Notes: generated by a model not told the origin, from the sequence alone. A DNA stretch of 64,000 nt from Bradyrhizobium sp. CCGB01 (GCF_024199795.1 NZ_JANADK010000001.1:744001-808000); one strand, 5' to 3'. Counted from the first letter of the stretch, positions 31,884 through 41,592 are shown. A program made the numbers and translations.

Positions 31884-32041
31884 GTGGGGAGACACGCGCG
31901 CCACACGCCCAGGTCGCCGTACGGCGCGCCTTTCAGCCCCTCACCATCCCGCGACCTCACATCTCCGTAAAGGTCCTCACCTTCCACGCCCCGCGAAACT
32001 GGCCTAACCTCCCTGGACCCAACTCCTCGCGGAGGCCCGCC

Positions 32042-32449
32042 ATGCGGTTTGGTGTTCGCAAGACTGCCCACGTGTTCGAGCGCGTGGGCCTCGCCATGGC
32101 AGGTGCGGCGTGCGGGCTGTTCGTCGGCGCCTATGTGGGATCGGCGATCGCCCCGCTCACCACGCAAGGCTTCCTGCTCCTGATGATGCTGCTCGGCTTC
32201 GTCGGCTTCTATCTCGGCATCGACACGCCGCAGCTGCCCTTCGACGACGCGCACAGCACCATCGACGCCGCGGAATTCCTGAGCGCCGCCGGCACGCTCT
32301 GCGCCACGCTCACCGCGCTCGCCTCCGTCGCCGTCATCGTGCTGCGCCTCGATCCGCATCTGGGTTGGACCTGGCTCGCTTTGTTCGGCTGGGTCGCCGG
32401 TGTCGCGATGCAGATCGTCGCCGGGACGAAAGCGCGGATGCGGAGGTAG
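32042..32449 (+). CDS. Hypothetical membrane protein, four hydrophobic segments
   Basis: A 135-residue protein I do not recognise. The first 15 residues are basic; hydrophobic segments follow at about 17-38, 42-60, 78-102 and 108-126. A short acidic loop (FDDAHSTIDAAEF) lies between the second and third. The stop is followed by a small palindromic repeat. Codon use is like the neighbours. Confidence 0.7.
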   Translation: MRFGVRKTAHVFERVGLAMAGAACGLFVGAYVGSAIAPLTTQGFLLLMMLLGFVGFYLGIDTPQLPFDDAHSTIDAAEFLSAAGTLCATLTALASVAVIVLRLDPHLGWTWLALFGWVAGVAMQIVAGTKARMRR

Positions 32450-32458
32450 GGCGCGCTT

Positions 32459-32491
32459 ACCCTCCCCCTCCAGGGGAGGGCAAGCGCGCAG
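32459..32491. repeat. Small palindrome CCCTCCCCCTCCAGGGGAGGG, first of a flanking pair
   Basis: A copy with the same following sequence (AAGCGCGC) is at 32888-32919. The two flank the PilZ gene, one at each end, and may serve as processing or termination hairpins. Confidence 0.6.
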
Positions 32492-32497
32492 CTCGCC

Positions 32498-32743
32498 CTA
32501 GAACACCACGCCCACGCGCGAGCCGCGCTTCCAGGCGATGCGGCAGCGCTTCTTGGTGTTGACGTGCAGCAGCTCGAAGCGATCAGGAATGGTCACCTGC
32601 CCGCCGAGATCGACGCAGGCCCCGCCGGGCGAGTAGTCGATCAGCGTGCAGGGGATCACCGGCGCGCGCGGGTCGGTGATGATCTTGGCCTGGCGGGACA
32701 CCAGTCCGGAAGGTTTGACGCGGGCATGTCGGCGCGGATGCAT
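32498..32743 (-). CDS. PilZ domain protein
   Basis: An 81-residue stand-alone PilZ domain, a candidate cyclic-di-GMP receptor. It has the arginine-rich start (MHPRRHARVKPSG) and the DYSPGGACVDL motif corresponding to the family's D/N-x-S-x-x-G. The first motif lacks the perfect RxxxR spacing, so binding should be tested. The ATG at 32743 has GGAG seven bases upstream; a GTG two codons earlier would be too close. It is flanked by palindromes. Confidence 0.75.
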   Translation of the reverse strand: MHPRRHARVKPSGLVSRQAKIITDPRAPVIPCTLIDYSPGGACVDLGGQVTIPDRFELLHVNTKKRCRIAWKRGSRVGVVF

Positions 32744-32887
32744 TGGCACTCTCCTCCAATTTCCGCGAACGGCGCGGGTGGCAGGCTCCGATGATGCGGA
32801 GGGAGTTGATGCGATCCAGCTAAGGCGCGGCGGAGAATTTTAATGAAAAGTAGCGGCGAATGGAGAAAGCGGCGGTAGCGGGCTCCC

Positions 32888-32919
32888 ACCCTCCCCTCCA
32901 GGGGAGGGTAAGCGCGCTC
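32888..32919. repeat. Small palindrome CCCTCCCCTCCAGGGGAGGG, second of the pair
   Basis: It lies between the PilZ gene and the stop codon of the DUF2235 gene, which overlaps its last bases. It matches the element at 32459-32491. Confidence 0.6.
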
Positions 32920-34249
32920 AGACTGCCTCCGTCTCCTCCACCACCCCCACCCCCGGCCCCACCGGCATCGGCACGGTCACATAATCCTTCGGCAGGTTCA
33001 CCGGCCGGTAGCCCGGCTCCACCGCCATCCGCTTGATCACGCTCTCATGCACATGCGCGCCTTCGGGAATCACGCGCGGCTCGCAATCGGGGATGTAGAA
33101 GCCGAGCACGACGGTCCTGTCCGGCCATTCCTTGTACTTCGCGCTCTTCGGTACGTATTCCAGCACGCGCCAGAGCGCCGTCATCGAATTGTGCAGCTCG
33201 CCGGTCTTGCCGGTGTAGGCGGGCGCGACGTACTTGAAAGGGCTGTTCTTGCGCTGCACGCCCCAGGCGAGCTGGTTCACGGTGCGCGGGTTGAAGTTCA
33301 GCCCGGCCTTTTCCGCCTCCTCGATCATCCAGATCAGCGGATATTTCGATTCGCCGCTCTCGGCCTCCGGATAGCCGCCGCCGACGTCGCAATGCACGCC
33401 GGCGAACCACACCTGCAGAATGTCCTGCGGCTCCTTCTTCTCGTCGGGCACGTAGCGGTTGCGCCAATATTCCTGCGGCTCCTCGTACTCCTTGAGGCGG
33501 AACATGCAGCGCCGCTCGTCGATCGCGATCGCCTGCCGGAAGATCTTGACGCTCGGATTGCGCAGCGTGAAGGCGAGCTCCTCCAGGCTGAACACGAAGA
33601 AGAAATTGTCGCGCCGCGGCACGATCACGCTCGCCACCGTGTCCCAGACGCCGATGAAGTGGATGGTCGGCCAGCGCGTCGAGGTGATGCGCGCGAATTG
33701 GGCTGCGAGGTCGAATTCGTCCTTCGGCAGCGGCCCCTGATCGTCGAAGTCGACGTCCTTGAGATCCTCGATGTCGTTGCCGCGCCCGGTGCCGGAATAT
33801 TGCTTGTAGGCGACGAGGCCACTGCCTGCGAGGTTCGCCTGCTCCGGCGAGATCAAGCCGATTTTGTGGATCAGCCCCGCCAGCACGCGAACCGTGTAGG
33901 CACCGCGCGAAAAACCGAACAGATAGATCTTGTCGCCCGGCGAATAATGCTCGACCAGGAAGCAATAGGCCGAGAGCACGTTGTCATCGAGCCCGTAGCC
34001 GGTGGCGAGCCCCAGCACCAGATTGACGTTGGCCTTGAGCCGGTGCCACGTGGTCGGCTCCGTCACCGTGCCGACGCCGGGATCGTAAAACACCATCTGC
34101 CGCGGCTGCGTCTTGTCGGTCTTGCGCAGGCAACGATAGAGCTTCAGGACGTTGGAGATGTTCTCCGAGATCTCGTTGCCGGTGCCGTCACAGCAGATGA
34201 CGAGGTTTTTCGGCTCGGCTTTGTGGTCGGTTTTGGCTTCGTGCCCCAC
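32918..34249 (-). CDS. DUF2235 alpha/beta-hydrolase-like protein
   Basis: A 443-residue member of DUF2235, a family that includes phospholipase-type T6SS effectors (Tle1-like) as well as stand-alone proteins. The N-terminal motif NLVICCDGTGNE (residues 15-26) and the GFSRGAY nucleophile elbow (residues 112-118) are clear, so hydrolase activity is plausible. No signal peptide or T6SS genes are near. The start is a GTG at 34247-34249. A truncated copy of its 5' end and leader occurs at 38030-38265. Confidence 0.85.
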   Translation of the reverse strand: MGHEAKTDHKAEPKNLVICCDGTGNEISENISNVLKLYRCLRKTDKTQPRQMVFYDPGVGTVTEPTTWHRLKANVNLVLGLATGYGLDDNVLSAYCFLVEHYSPGDKIYLFGFSRGAYTVRVLAGLIHKIGLISPEQANLAGSGLVAYKQYSGTGRGNDIEDLKDVDFDDQGPLPKDEFDLAAQFARITSTRWPTIHFIGVWDTVASVIVPRRDNFFFVFSLEELAFTLRNPSVKIFRQAIAIDERRCMFRLKEYEEPQEYWRNRYVPDEKKEPQDILQVWFAGVHCDVGGGYPEAESGESKYPLIWMIEEAEKAGLNFNPRTVNQLAWGVQRKNSPFKYVAPAYTGKTGELHNSMTALWRVLEYVPKSAKYKEWPDRTVVLGFYIPDCEPRVIPEGAHVHESVIKRMAVEPGYRPVNLPKDYVTVPMPVGPGVGVVEETEAV

Positions 34250-34323
34250 GGTATGCCCCTCACGGTGATGCTACCGGGGCGAGTATAGCGGAAAAGCGCG
34301 ACGGGGAAGAGACGGTGGGGGTG

Positions 34324-34493
34324 CTTCCCCTCTCCCCTTGTGGGAGAGGGGGGATCAATCGCGCTCCGCGCGATTGAGACGGGTGAGGGGGCTCTCTCCA
34401 CGCGTGAATCTCTCGCGTGAGAATTCCGGGAAACAACCCCTCATCCGCCTTGCCTTCGGCAAGGCACCTTCTCCCACAAGGGGAGAAGGGAAG
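34324..34493. repeat. About 170-bp inverted-repeat element, second copy of the 22349 type
   Basis: Ends CTCTCCCCTTGTGGGAGAG and CTTCTCCCACAAGGGGAGAAG pair with each other; internal hairpins differ from the copy at 22349-22504. It occupies the gap between the DUF2235 leader and a small basic protein gene. Confidence 0.7.
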
Positions 34494-34520
34494 GCAGCGC
34501 GCGCCGCTTCTATCCGCCCC

Positions 34521-34655
34521 CTACTTCTTCTTTCCCTGACCGATCTCCGGCTGCCAGTTGGCCTCCTTGCGGCTCGGGGCCGCGGCGATCGCCTTGGCCT
34601 TGTCCTTCTTCGGTTTCTTGATCTCGCGGTTGCTGCGTTGCTGTCCCTTGGCCAT
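34521..34655 (-). CDS. Small basic protein, 44 residues
   Basis: A short, lysine-rich protein (MAKGQQRSNREIKKPKKDK at its start, then AIAAAPSRKEANWQPEIGQG and three lysines). It has a strong ribosome-binding site (GAGGAGA seven bases before the ATG), which supports translation. Its base composition suggests binding to nucleic acid, but no fold is visible. I know of similar short proteins in related bacteria only in general terms. Confidence 0.7.
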   Translation of the reverse strand: MAKGQQRSNREIKKPKKDKAKAIAAAPSRKEANWQPEIGQGKKK

Positions 34656-34680
34656 GTCGCTCTCCTCTGATGTCCTGAGT

Positions 34681-35022
34681 TCATCGGGCTCGTCCGACCA
34701 TCGCGCGTGCGGCTCCGGCCGGAACGGGCAAGCGTACGAGAAGCAGAAGAAACGGCGGAACGATCATCGGCGGCGCGATCCGCCGGAGCAAAACCGGGGC
34801 GTGATTCGCGCCTGCCTGTGCGTGGCGGGAGCGCGCGCAGCCCTCGGTCACCGGTCGATGCCGCAACTCCAAGCGGTGACGCGATCGAGCGTACGCCTGC
34901 ACCGCGCCGATGGCGAGGGCTAAAACGAGGCGCACGAGCGTGGCCGGCGCGCCAGGCCCGACGAGCGCGAAGCCCGGTTCATCCGCCTGCGCGGGTCGCA
35001 TCCGCGGTTCCATTTGCTGCAT
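34681..35022 (-). CDS. Weak hypothetical ORF
   Basis: A 113-residue frame with two short hydrophobic patches (around residues 29-46 and 85-102). It has no recognised domain, and a comparable frame exists on the other strand, so it may not be a gene. The 431-base gap between the small basic protein and the coiled-coil gene otherwise shows nothing. Confidence 0.25.
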   Translation of the reverse strand: MQQMEPRMRPAQADEPGFALVGPGAPATLVRLVLALAIGAVQAYARSRHRLELRHRPVTEGCARSRHAQAGANHAPVLLRRIAPPMIVPPFLLLLVRLPVPAGAARAMVGRAR

Positions 35023-35086
35023 CGGCTGTGGACATTAACCACTTGTTAACCATGCCGTCGCCTAATGAGGACGATTGGGGGTCACC

Positions 35087-35776
35087 ATGTCGGCCCATCT
35101 GACGCGAACGAAGCTGATGCCTGCTTCGGCCGAACCAGCCATTGCTTCGGCTGCGAGGCTGGCTGTTCGCGCCAGGGCCGTCCTACAGGCCAAATCGGCC
35201 GTCCTACGGAGCCATGCCATGTTCGGAAAGGACGACTTAGTGGACAATCTCAGTCGCGATCTCGATCGTGCGCGCGGACGACGCGATGCTCTTGCATCCG
35301 AAGCTGCGACCCTGACGGCTCAGATCGCCGAAATCGAAACCCGCCTTTCGGAAGAGAAGACCAGGCGGGAGCGCGAACGCGTCCTCGGCGAAATCGAAGC
35401 CATAAAGACCCGAATCAAGCAGGCCGGAAGCGCGTTTACACCCGTCGTCGATGGTCTCTGCAAGGCGATCCAGCATGCTTCGGCCGTCGTGCCCGAGGCC
35501 CGCGAGCTCAACAGCTTCCTGGTGTCGGTGGCGGCCGAGATCGACAACGTCATCGATCCCCTGTTGCGCGAGCTGGATCAGCGCGCGGATGCGGTGCGAG
35601 CCGGCCACGCTGCACCTGAAATCCAGGCTTCGGCGGATGAGGGGGCCTTCGTACCGGCCGTGGAACTGCCGAAGGACACCAACGATCGCCTGCTCCGTTT
35701 CCCGGCCTGGCTGTCTCGCGACAAGGAGCCGGAAAAGAAGGAACCGGCGGAGAGCCCGCGCAGCACGGCTGCGTGA
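35087..35776 (+). CDS. Hypothetical coiled-coil protein
   Basis: A 229-residue protein with no domain I recognise. Residues about 50-115 form a likely coiled coil (alternating charged and hydrophobic residues around DLDRARGRRDALASEAATLT), followed by a helical region and an acidic, lysine-rich tail. Starts at 35087 (GGGGG upstream) and 35219 (GGAG upstream) are both possible; the later one would drop a basic N-terminus. It stands alone between repeats. Confidence 0.6.
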   Translation: MSAHLTRTKLMPASAEPAIASAARLAVRARAVLQAKSAVLRSHAMFGKDDLVDNLSRDLDRARGRRDALASEAATLTAQIAEIETRLSEEKTRRERERVLGEIEAIKTRIKQAGSAFTPVVDGLCKAIQHASAVVPEARELNSFLVSVAAEIDNVIDPLLRELDQRADAVRAGHAAPEIQASADEGAFVPAVELPKDTNDRLLRFPAWLSRDKEPEKKEPAESPRSTAA

Positions 35777-35790
35777 ATCAGCGGCGCGCT

Positions 35791-35960
35791 GCGCTCCTCA
35801 AGAAGGTCGCCTGCGGCCATCCTTCGAGACGCCCGCCTAACGGCGGGCCCTCAGGATGAGGGCGGAGTGCTTAGCAGCAATTTCTACAGGCAAAGATGCC
35901 GCCTAGCCTCATCCTGAGGAGACCGCAAAGCGGTCGTCTCGAAGGACGAGGCGCTCGCTC
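35791..35960. repeat. Palindromic repeats of the CTCATCCTGAGGAG family
   Basis: Two inverted units (TCCTTCGAGACGC...CTCAGGATGAGG and CCTCATCCTGAGGAG...CTCGAAGGACGAG) flank a short unique centre at about 35860-35895. It fills most of the 266-base gap between the coiled-coil gene and ftsZ2, which are convergent, and may terminate both. Confidence 0.75.
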
Positions 35961-36042
35961 AGGCTCCCGCCATGACGTCATATGCGATAGCCCTACCCGC
36001 AAGCGGGAGAGAGGGCGCACCGCGTGCCCTCTCGCGATCCGC

Positions 36043-37302
36043 TCAGTTGGCGGCGCGGCGCAGGAAGGCCGGGATATCGAGCAGGCTTTCGTCGGCCACG
36101 TTGCGCGGAGCCGAGCGGCCGTAGGGATCGAGCGGCTGGGCAGCAGCCTGGCGCGCATAGTCCGGATTCGGCCTTGCCGGTTGGCCTGCGGGCCCGCCGG
36201 CCGCCGGGCGAAGCGGCGGGCTGTCCACCTGCGGAAGCGGCGCACTGCGCTCGATGCGATCGGCGATGCGGCGGCTGTCGTTGCGCAGCTTGCCGGCGAG
36301 CTGCGTGAGCGAGGTTTCCGCCACTGGCGTCTGCAGCGCCGGGTCGACATTGTCGATGCCGGTCGCCACCACCGAGACGCGGACGATGCCTTCGAGGCTT
36401 TCGTCGAACGACGCGCCGACGATGATGTTGGCGTCCGGGTCGGCCTCGTCGCGAATGCGGGTGGCGGCTTCGTCGACCTCGAACAGCATGAGATCCCGGC
36501 CGCCGGTGATGGAGATGATGAGGCCGCTGGCACGCTTGATCGAGGGGTTCTCGATCAGCGGATTGGAAATTGCGGCCACGGCGGCTGCGAGCACGCGTTT
36601 CTCGCCGGACGCCTCGCCCCGTCCCATCATGGCCTTGCCCTTCTCGCGCATCACGGAGAGCACGTCGGCAAAATCGAGGTTGATCAGGCCTTCCTTGACG
36701 ATGAGGTCGCTGATGCAGGCGACGCCCGAATAAAGCACCTGGTCGGCAAGGGCAAAGGCATCGGCGAACGTGGTCTTGTTGCTGGCGACCCGGAACAGGT
36801 TCTGGTTCGGGATGATCAGAAGCGTGTCGACCGTCTTCAGCAGCTCCTCGATGCCGGCTTCGGCAAAGCGCATGCGGCGCTGGCCCTCGAAGTAGAACGG
36901 CTTGGTGACCACGCCGATCGTGAGGATGCCGAGCTCCCGCGCGGTCCTGGCGATGATGGGGGCGGCCCCGGTGCCGGTGCCGCCGCCCATGCCGGCCGTC
37001 ACGAACACCATGTGCGCGCCGACCAGATGTTCGCGGATCGTGTCGATCGCCTCCTCGGCCGCGGCGCGTCCCAGTTCGGGTTGCGAGCCGGCGCCGAGGC
37101 CTGCGGTCACCTGGGTGCCCAGCTGGATGAGGCGCGGCGCCTTCGACATCGCAAGCGCCTGCGCGTCGGTGTTGGCGACGACGAAGTCGACCCCTTCCAG
37201 CCCGGCCGTGATCATGTTGTTGACGGCATTGCCGCCGGCGCCGCCGACCCCGAACACGACGATGCGCGCCTTCATCTCGCGAATATCTGTAGTGCCAGTC
37301 AT
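36043..37302 (-). CDS. Second FtsZ (short-linker paralogue)
   Basis: A 419-residue tubulin-like GTPase. The GTP-binding signature GGGTGTG is at residues 106-112 and the T7 synergy loop NLDFADV keeps its aspartate, so GTPase activity is likely. The C-terminal peptide [11 protein letters not shown] matches the conserved FtsZ tail that binds FtsA and other partners. The main alphaproteobacterial FtsZ has a linker of over 200 residues; here it is only about 85, and no division genes (ftsQ, ftsA) are near. The ATG at 37302 has GAGGA six bases upstream. It follows the helix-turn-helix/coiled-coil gene by 50 bases. Confidence 0.88.
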   Translation of the reverse strand: MTGTTDIREMKARIVVFGVGGAGGNAVNNMITAGLEGVDFVVANTDAQALAMSKAPRLIQLGTQVTAGLGAGSQPELGRAAAEEAIDTIREHLVGAHMVFVTAGMGGGTGTGAAPIIARTARELGILTIGVVTKPFYFEGQRRMRFAEAGIEELLKTVDTLLIIPNQNLFRVASNKTTFADAFALADQVLYSGVACISDLIVKEGLINLDFADVLSVMREKGKAMMGRGEASGEKRVLAAAVAAISNPLIENPSIKRASGLIISITGGRDLMLFEVDEAATRIRDEADPDANIIVGASFDESLEGIVRVSVVATGIDNVDPALQTPVAETSLTQLAGKLRNDSRRIADRIERSAPLPQVDSPPLRPAAGGPAGQPARPNPDYARQAAAQPLDPYGRSAPRNVADESLLDIPAFLRRAAN

Positions 37303-37352
37303 TCTGTCCTCGCGGTTGCTCCGGCGCGCCGGGATAGAGAAAGGTTCGAGCG

Positions 37353-37901
37353 CTACCTGCTGGCAGCGCGGTCTGCTTGCACGATGGAAGCGGCCAGACG
37401 CCCCAATCGATGCGCCGCCTGTCCCGCGACCGAGCCGCCGGCCTGCCGGCCGGTCCGCAGCGCCGCCACTTCGTCTTCCAGCCGTGCCGCCCATGCATTG
37501 GCGGCCTTGGTCTCGGCGGCCGCCTGCAGCAGTTCGGCGGCGAGGCGATCGGCGCGCTCGTGCTCGCGCTCGAAAACCGCCCGATAGCCGGCTGCAACAG
37601 CTTCGAGCCGCGCGATCTCCGCCTTGAATGCCTCGATCTTGATGGCCTCGATCTCAGCCATGGAGGCATCGATCTCGACCGGCTCGATCCCAGCGATGGG
37701 GGCATCCACCTGGCCTGCCTGGCGGCGACGCCGCGGGCGGGGCGTGTAGCGGAGTTCGGAGAGATCAACGCTCACCAGGGCCTTGCCGTCATCCGAACGC
37801 GAGCGCGGCCAGCCGCGTCGCCTGGCCAACGAACGCGCGGCCTCGCGCGAGATATCGAGGCGGGTACTGAGATCGGCATACGTCAACAACGCAACGCACA
37901 T
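37353..37901 (-). CDS. Helix-turn-helix/coiled-coil protein upstream of ftsZ2
   Basis: A 182-residue protein. Residues about 6-40 ([23 protein letters not shown]) fit a DNA-binding helix-turn-helix, a basic patch RPRRRRQ follows, and residues 85-165 form a probable coiled coil. This general layout recalls KfrA-type plasmid proteins, but similarity is structural only. The ATG at 37901 has AGGAGA eight bases upstream. It is probably co-transcribed with the second FtsZ. Confidence 0.7.
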   Translation of the reverse strand: MCVALLTYADLSTRLDISREAARSLARRRGWPRSRSDDGKALVSVDLSELRYTPRPRRRRQAGQVDAPIAGIEPVEIDASMAEIEAIKIEAFKAEIARLEAVAAGYRAVFEREHERADRLAAELLQAAAETKAANAWAARLEDEVAALRTGRQAGGSVAGQAAHRLGRLAASIVQADRAASR

Positions 37902-38029
37902 CGGCGCTTCTCCTGGAGCGAACCGGGAAGGCATTTCGGGCTAATGGTGGCTGGACGATGAGTCGAAGCTAGGCTGCGTTGGTTAACGGACGGTTAACGT
38001 GCGAGGGGTGTTGTTTACGGGTGGCGGCA

Positions 38030-38265
38030 CCGTGCTGGCCCCGGGGTCGCTGGACGCCATCTGCCGCGCGGGATACGTCCTGTCCGTCTTGCGCAGGCAG
38101 CGATGGAGCTTCGGGACGTTGGAGATGTTCTCAGAGATCTCGTTGCAAGTGCCGTCACAGCAGATGACGAGGTTTTCGGTGAGGATTTGTGGTCGGTGGT
38201 GCGCTCGTGCTCCACAGATCAGCCCCATCCCGGTAATGCTATCGGGGCCAGCATGGCGGAAAATG
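38030..38265 (-). pseudogene. Truncated DUF2235 gene copy
   Basis: This segment matches the 5' end and the leader of the DUF2235 gene at 32918-34249, including NLVICCDGT, NEISENISNV and LRKTD. The similarity extends upstream of the start codon (GTAATGCTATCGGGGCCAG against GTGATGCTACCGGGGCGAG). The copy has changes such as G to C in CDGTCNE and ends after about 70 codons, so it is a remnant. It lies against the left edge of the defence island. Confidence 0.8.
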
Positions 38266-38279
38266 CAAGAATGAGCCAA

Positions 38280-41200
38280 TTACCCGAGAACGTCGCGCAC
38301 ACTAACAGCGCTTTCGACACGAACAATTACGTCAGAGAGCGTCTCGTTGAGACCCGCCGCCGGCATAAGCTTGGCAAGTCCCTGATACTCACGGTGGATC
38401 GCGATTCGATTTGGGCGACGTGAACGCATCTGTCGTAGTGCCACTTTTTCAGGACTATCAAGCCCCTCCCTTACTGCCGTTCCTAGGGTGGCTAAGTTTA
38501 TCGGAACGACTAGCTCGGTTGGGAACAGGGCCGTGTAGAGTTGGGCTAATATGCCGTGAAGGTAGGAAAGCTCAGGCACTATACGTAATACGAACTCACG
38601 AGCACGCTCGCACTTTCCGATCTTGGCGATTGGCGTTCCTGCGATTTTCTCTAGTGTTGCTAGAGTCTCACCATTCATCCATGCGGGGAGCATTAGCTCA
38701 AAGACCGAGAGGGCAAAAATGCCTCTGTCATCGTCATTTTTGAGGCGCTTGTAGGGGGCTCCAAACATTCCCTCAAGGCTCTCGGGTCGCATCAACTGCG
38801 GAATTGAGCTGGGGTTATTCCGTAGCCACGTGAACAGCCATGTTCTCCAAGCTGCGGTCGTTTGAGGCAATGCCCTCGCGATTGCGCTGGCGATTAGGTG
38901 ATGGACTAGGCCCGTCAAAAGTCGAGCCGGTATGCCAGAAGCAGCAGCAATCTCATCGATCCAAGTATTTGTGATGTCGGGATCGGCATTGCGCAAGCGG
39001 ATCGCGGCCTCTGTACGACTCTTAATCCATTGCGTGTCATGGCTGCGCCGCGCACGAAATGCCGCGAATGAGCGTGCGATGAGATGCGACGCTGGCTCAT
39101 CGGGATCGGGCCCGGATCCCTTCGGCAGACGACCAAGGAAGTATTTTGCCGAAGCGGATATTGGCTCGCTCGCCGCATGTACTTGATCCAAGAGCGCAGC
39201 GAAAGGATCATCGATCTGTAAGCACTGATCGCTCTGAGAGAAGATGGCTTGCAAATCCGACCAATGACTATGAATCTGATTCGTCTTGCTTTGAAAGTCC
39301 ACGACCTTGCTGGGAACTATCAAGACCAGCCCCTGAGAGGCTTCTCCAGCCCGACCCGCTCTACCCGCAGCATTCAGAAGTTCATGCGCATCCAACTGCT
39401 CAAGTCGATTGGCATCTGGGTCAAATCGACTGTCGCCGGCAATTATCACCACCTCACTTGGCAGGTTCATTCCCTGAGCGAGCGTTGATGTTGCAACCAA
39501 CGCGCTAATTCCATCCGCGCGACGAAATAGCTCCTCATGCAAGTGTCGTTCGGGCGGAATGAGAAGCCCGTGATGGCATGCGCTCGCATCGAGAAGTGTC
39601 TCGTTTTGCGATACACGTATATAAAGGTGCTCCGCACCTCCTGCCTCTTCCTCCGCAGCTTGATAGAGCGACCGCTCCGTCTCCGTAAGGCGAATTGCCT
39701 TATCTCCTGCTGCTTCATTAACTGCATTGCAGGTGCTTTTGCAAAGGGGAATTGTCTGTGCAAAAATTAGTGTCTTAAGCCCCGTGGCGCTTGTTGCAGC
39801 GCCAATAGCCGCGCTGACTTGGTTCCCGTTGGGGGTAAGATACCAACCTCCATCATGGCGATTGCCGGTGGATAAATTCACTTCTTCCCGGAGAAGCGGG
39901 AGCAACGCGTAGTCATTGCGCGCCTTGGATACCCACGTTTGACGCAGACAGAAAAAGCCGAATGGTAGCGCCTTGAGGTTTCGCTTGAGTGCGGCGGGTA
40001 CGCTCTTGTTTTTTACGCTTCTTCTCGTCTCTGCGAGCTTTGCACGAAGGTCATTCAACGCTTCTGATGCGTAAACCACGCACCCGCGCACTTGGCGAGT
40101 GGGCTTCCACTTTATGTCTAACGCTAAACAGGAACGGCCCGTGATTTCATGCAGCCAATCCGCGATTTCGTGCGTATTCTTCATCATCGCTGACAGAAGC
40201 AGAATGTCGGCCGTATCCGCAATCGCACTCAGATTGAGAAAACAGAGCATCGCATCAATGCTCCGACGGCTCGTGTCGATGTTGCGCGGATGAAGTAGAT
40301 GGCATTCGTCGAAAACGATGAGGCCAACATCTTCGAAAACATCCCGACTGAAGCTGAGCATTGCAAGACATCGTTCCGGAGTCAGGACGCTGATGCTCGG
40401 AAGTGGCTCGACAATGCCCGGTGAGAAGATCAATTCTTCCACCAATTCGCGCTGAACTTGAGCTTGGGGGAAGGTCTTGCTCAGCGCTGTAGCCGTCTGG
40501 TCCACCAGTGCGAGTGTTGGTACCAAGAAGATTACTTTTACACCGCGCAAGAGTGACGCCGCTATCTTGAGCTCGGCCAGCTTCGACTTCCCTCCGCCGG
40601 TAGGAAAGCTGACCACCGCCGATATGCCCGTTTCTAGATAGCCTTGGGCTATAGCTTCACGATGGTTGCGCCAAACATATGGTCGCTGTTTCGCCATTTG
40701 CTTCGTTAGATCCTCCCACCGGGACGAGAGGATTCCATCCGGCGGAGGAACAGCCACGAGCGCTGAGGCAGGAAAGTCCCGCGCGACGGCCTGCAGTAGC
40801 TTGGCGAGATGGTGAGGCCCGGGGAAAATGTTGTAGGAGGCCTCGCCGTCGGGAGAGCCAATTCCTTCGATGCGTTCTTTTGAAAGAGAGATTGCGTTCT
40901 CGAATATCTGAGAGGCGCTTGCTCCGAGCAAATCCGTTGACTCGCCGAGCATCTCTCCAGCGAGTGCGTACACACCTCTCAAAATCATGAGGTAAAGAGC
41001 ATTAGTCCCTACTGTGCCGGCGTCGGCGGAACCAACTGCTGCGACGGATGGTATCGGTCGGTTGATAATTGAGCTTAGACGTCCGGTTGCTAGATCAGAA
41101 ATGGAGTTTAGAAGCCGCGCTTCGATGAGACTTGCATTTTCCGCAGGTCGAATGCGCTTGGCGATCTCGGCAGCATCTGTGCTTGCCTCAGCAACCAAGA

Positions 41201-41582
41201 ACAACAGTGCGGCGGAGACATCAGGAGAGATGGAATCAAGCGAAAGATAGCTGGGCCGAGGGCTTTCGACGGAGCCGACTAGCTCTGCTAGCATACAGGC
41301 ATGATGGGCCGATCCAGCTACGAAGGCAGCGGCCGAACGATCCTCTCGCAAAGGGGAGACAGCGACAAAAGCTTCCTCCGCAGAGGCGAGCCGCTTCATG
41401 TAAAGAACAGAGTCGCGGACGCTCTCGGGCAGTTGTTGCCCCGTGCCAGCTTGGCGGATTTGAATGCGAGCAGCAACGATCTCGGCATATACCTCAGTGA
41501 ATGTCTGAGGGAGACGCGCAAGGTCGAGCCCTTCCAGGGGAGGGGCTTGCGCGATTACCGCTACTGTATCCGGATCAAACAC
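38280..41582 (-). CDS. Ski2/Hel308-like SF2 helicase, HamB-like
   Basis: A 1,100-residue helicase. Motif I is PTGGGKS (327-333), motif II DECH (425-428), motif III SAMMKN (464-469), motif V ATSTLAQGMNLP (697-708) and motif VI NAAGRAGRAG (737-746), all of Ski2/Hel308 style. About 320 residues precede the helicase core and 350 follow. The GTG start at 41582 has AGGA seven bases upstream. The nuclease-like gene ends ten bases before it. Base composition is clearly lower in GC than the neighbours, so it is probably acquired. The gene pair fits Hachiman, where HamB senses damaged or foreign DNA. Other helicase-nuclease defence pairs cannot be excluded. Confidence 0.78.
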   Translation of the reverse strand: MFDPDTVAVIAQAPPLEGLDLARLPQTFTEVYAEIVAARIQIRQAGTGQQLPESVRDSVLYMKRLASAEEAFVAVSPLREDRSAAAFVAGSAHHACMLAELVGSVESPRPSYLSLDSISPDVSAALLFLVAEASTDAAEIAKRIRPAENASLIEARLLNSISDLATGRLSSIINRPIPSVAAVGSADAGTVGTNALYLMILRGVYALAGEMLGESTDLLGASASQIFENAISLSKERIEGIGSPDGEASYNIFPGPHHLAKLLQAVARDFPASALVAVPPPDGILSSRWEDLTKQMAKQRPYVWRNHREAIAQGYLETGISAVVSFPTGGGKSKLAELKIAASLLRGVKVIFLVPTLALVDQTATALSKTFPQAQVQRELVEELIFSPGIVEPLPSISVLTPERCLAMLSFSRDVFEDVGLIVFDECHLLHPRNIDTSRRSIDAMLCFLNLSAIADTADILLLSAMMKNTHEIADWLHEITGRSCLALDIKWKPTRQVRGCVVYASEALNDLRAKLAETRRSVKNKSVPAALKRNLKALPFGFFCLRQTWVSKARNDYALLPLLREEVNLSTGNRHDGGWYLTPNGNQVSAAIGAATSATGLKTLIFAQTIPLCKSTCNAVNEAAGDKAIRLTETERSLYQAAEEEAGGAEHLYIRVSQNETLLDASACHHGLLIPPERHLHEELFRRADGISALVATSTLAQGMNLPSEVVIIAGDSRFDPDANRLEQLDAHELLNAAGRAGRAGEASQGLVLIVPSKVVDFQSKTNQIHSHWSDLQAIFSQSDQCLQIDDPFAALLDQVHAASEPISASAKYFLGRLPKGSGPDPDEPASHLIARSFAAFRARRSHDTQWIKSRTEAAIRLRNADPDITNTWIDEIAAASGIPARLLTGLVHHLIASAIARALPQTTAAWRTWLFTWLRNNPSSIPQLMRPESLEGMFGAPYKRLKNDDDRGIFALSVFELMLPAWMNGETLATLEKIAGTPIAKIGKCERAREFVLRIVPELSYLHGILAQLYTALFPTELVVPINLATLGTAVREGLDSPEKVALRQMRSRRPNRIAIHREYQGLAKLMPAAGLNETLSDVIVRVESAVSVRDVLG

Positions 41583-41592
41583 TCTCCAATTC

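Noticed and set aside
35993..37768. A 591-residue minus-strand frame overlapping ftsZ2
   Set aside because: It is another frame of ftsZ2 and its neighbour; the FtsZ frame has all family motifs.
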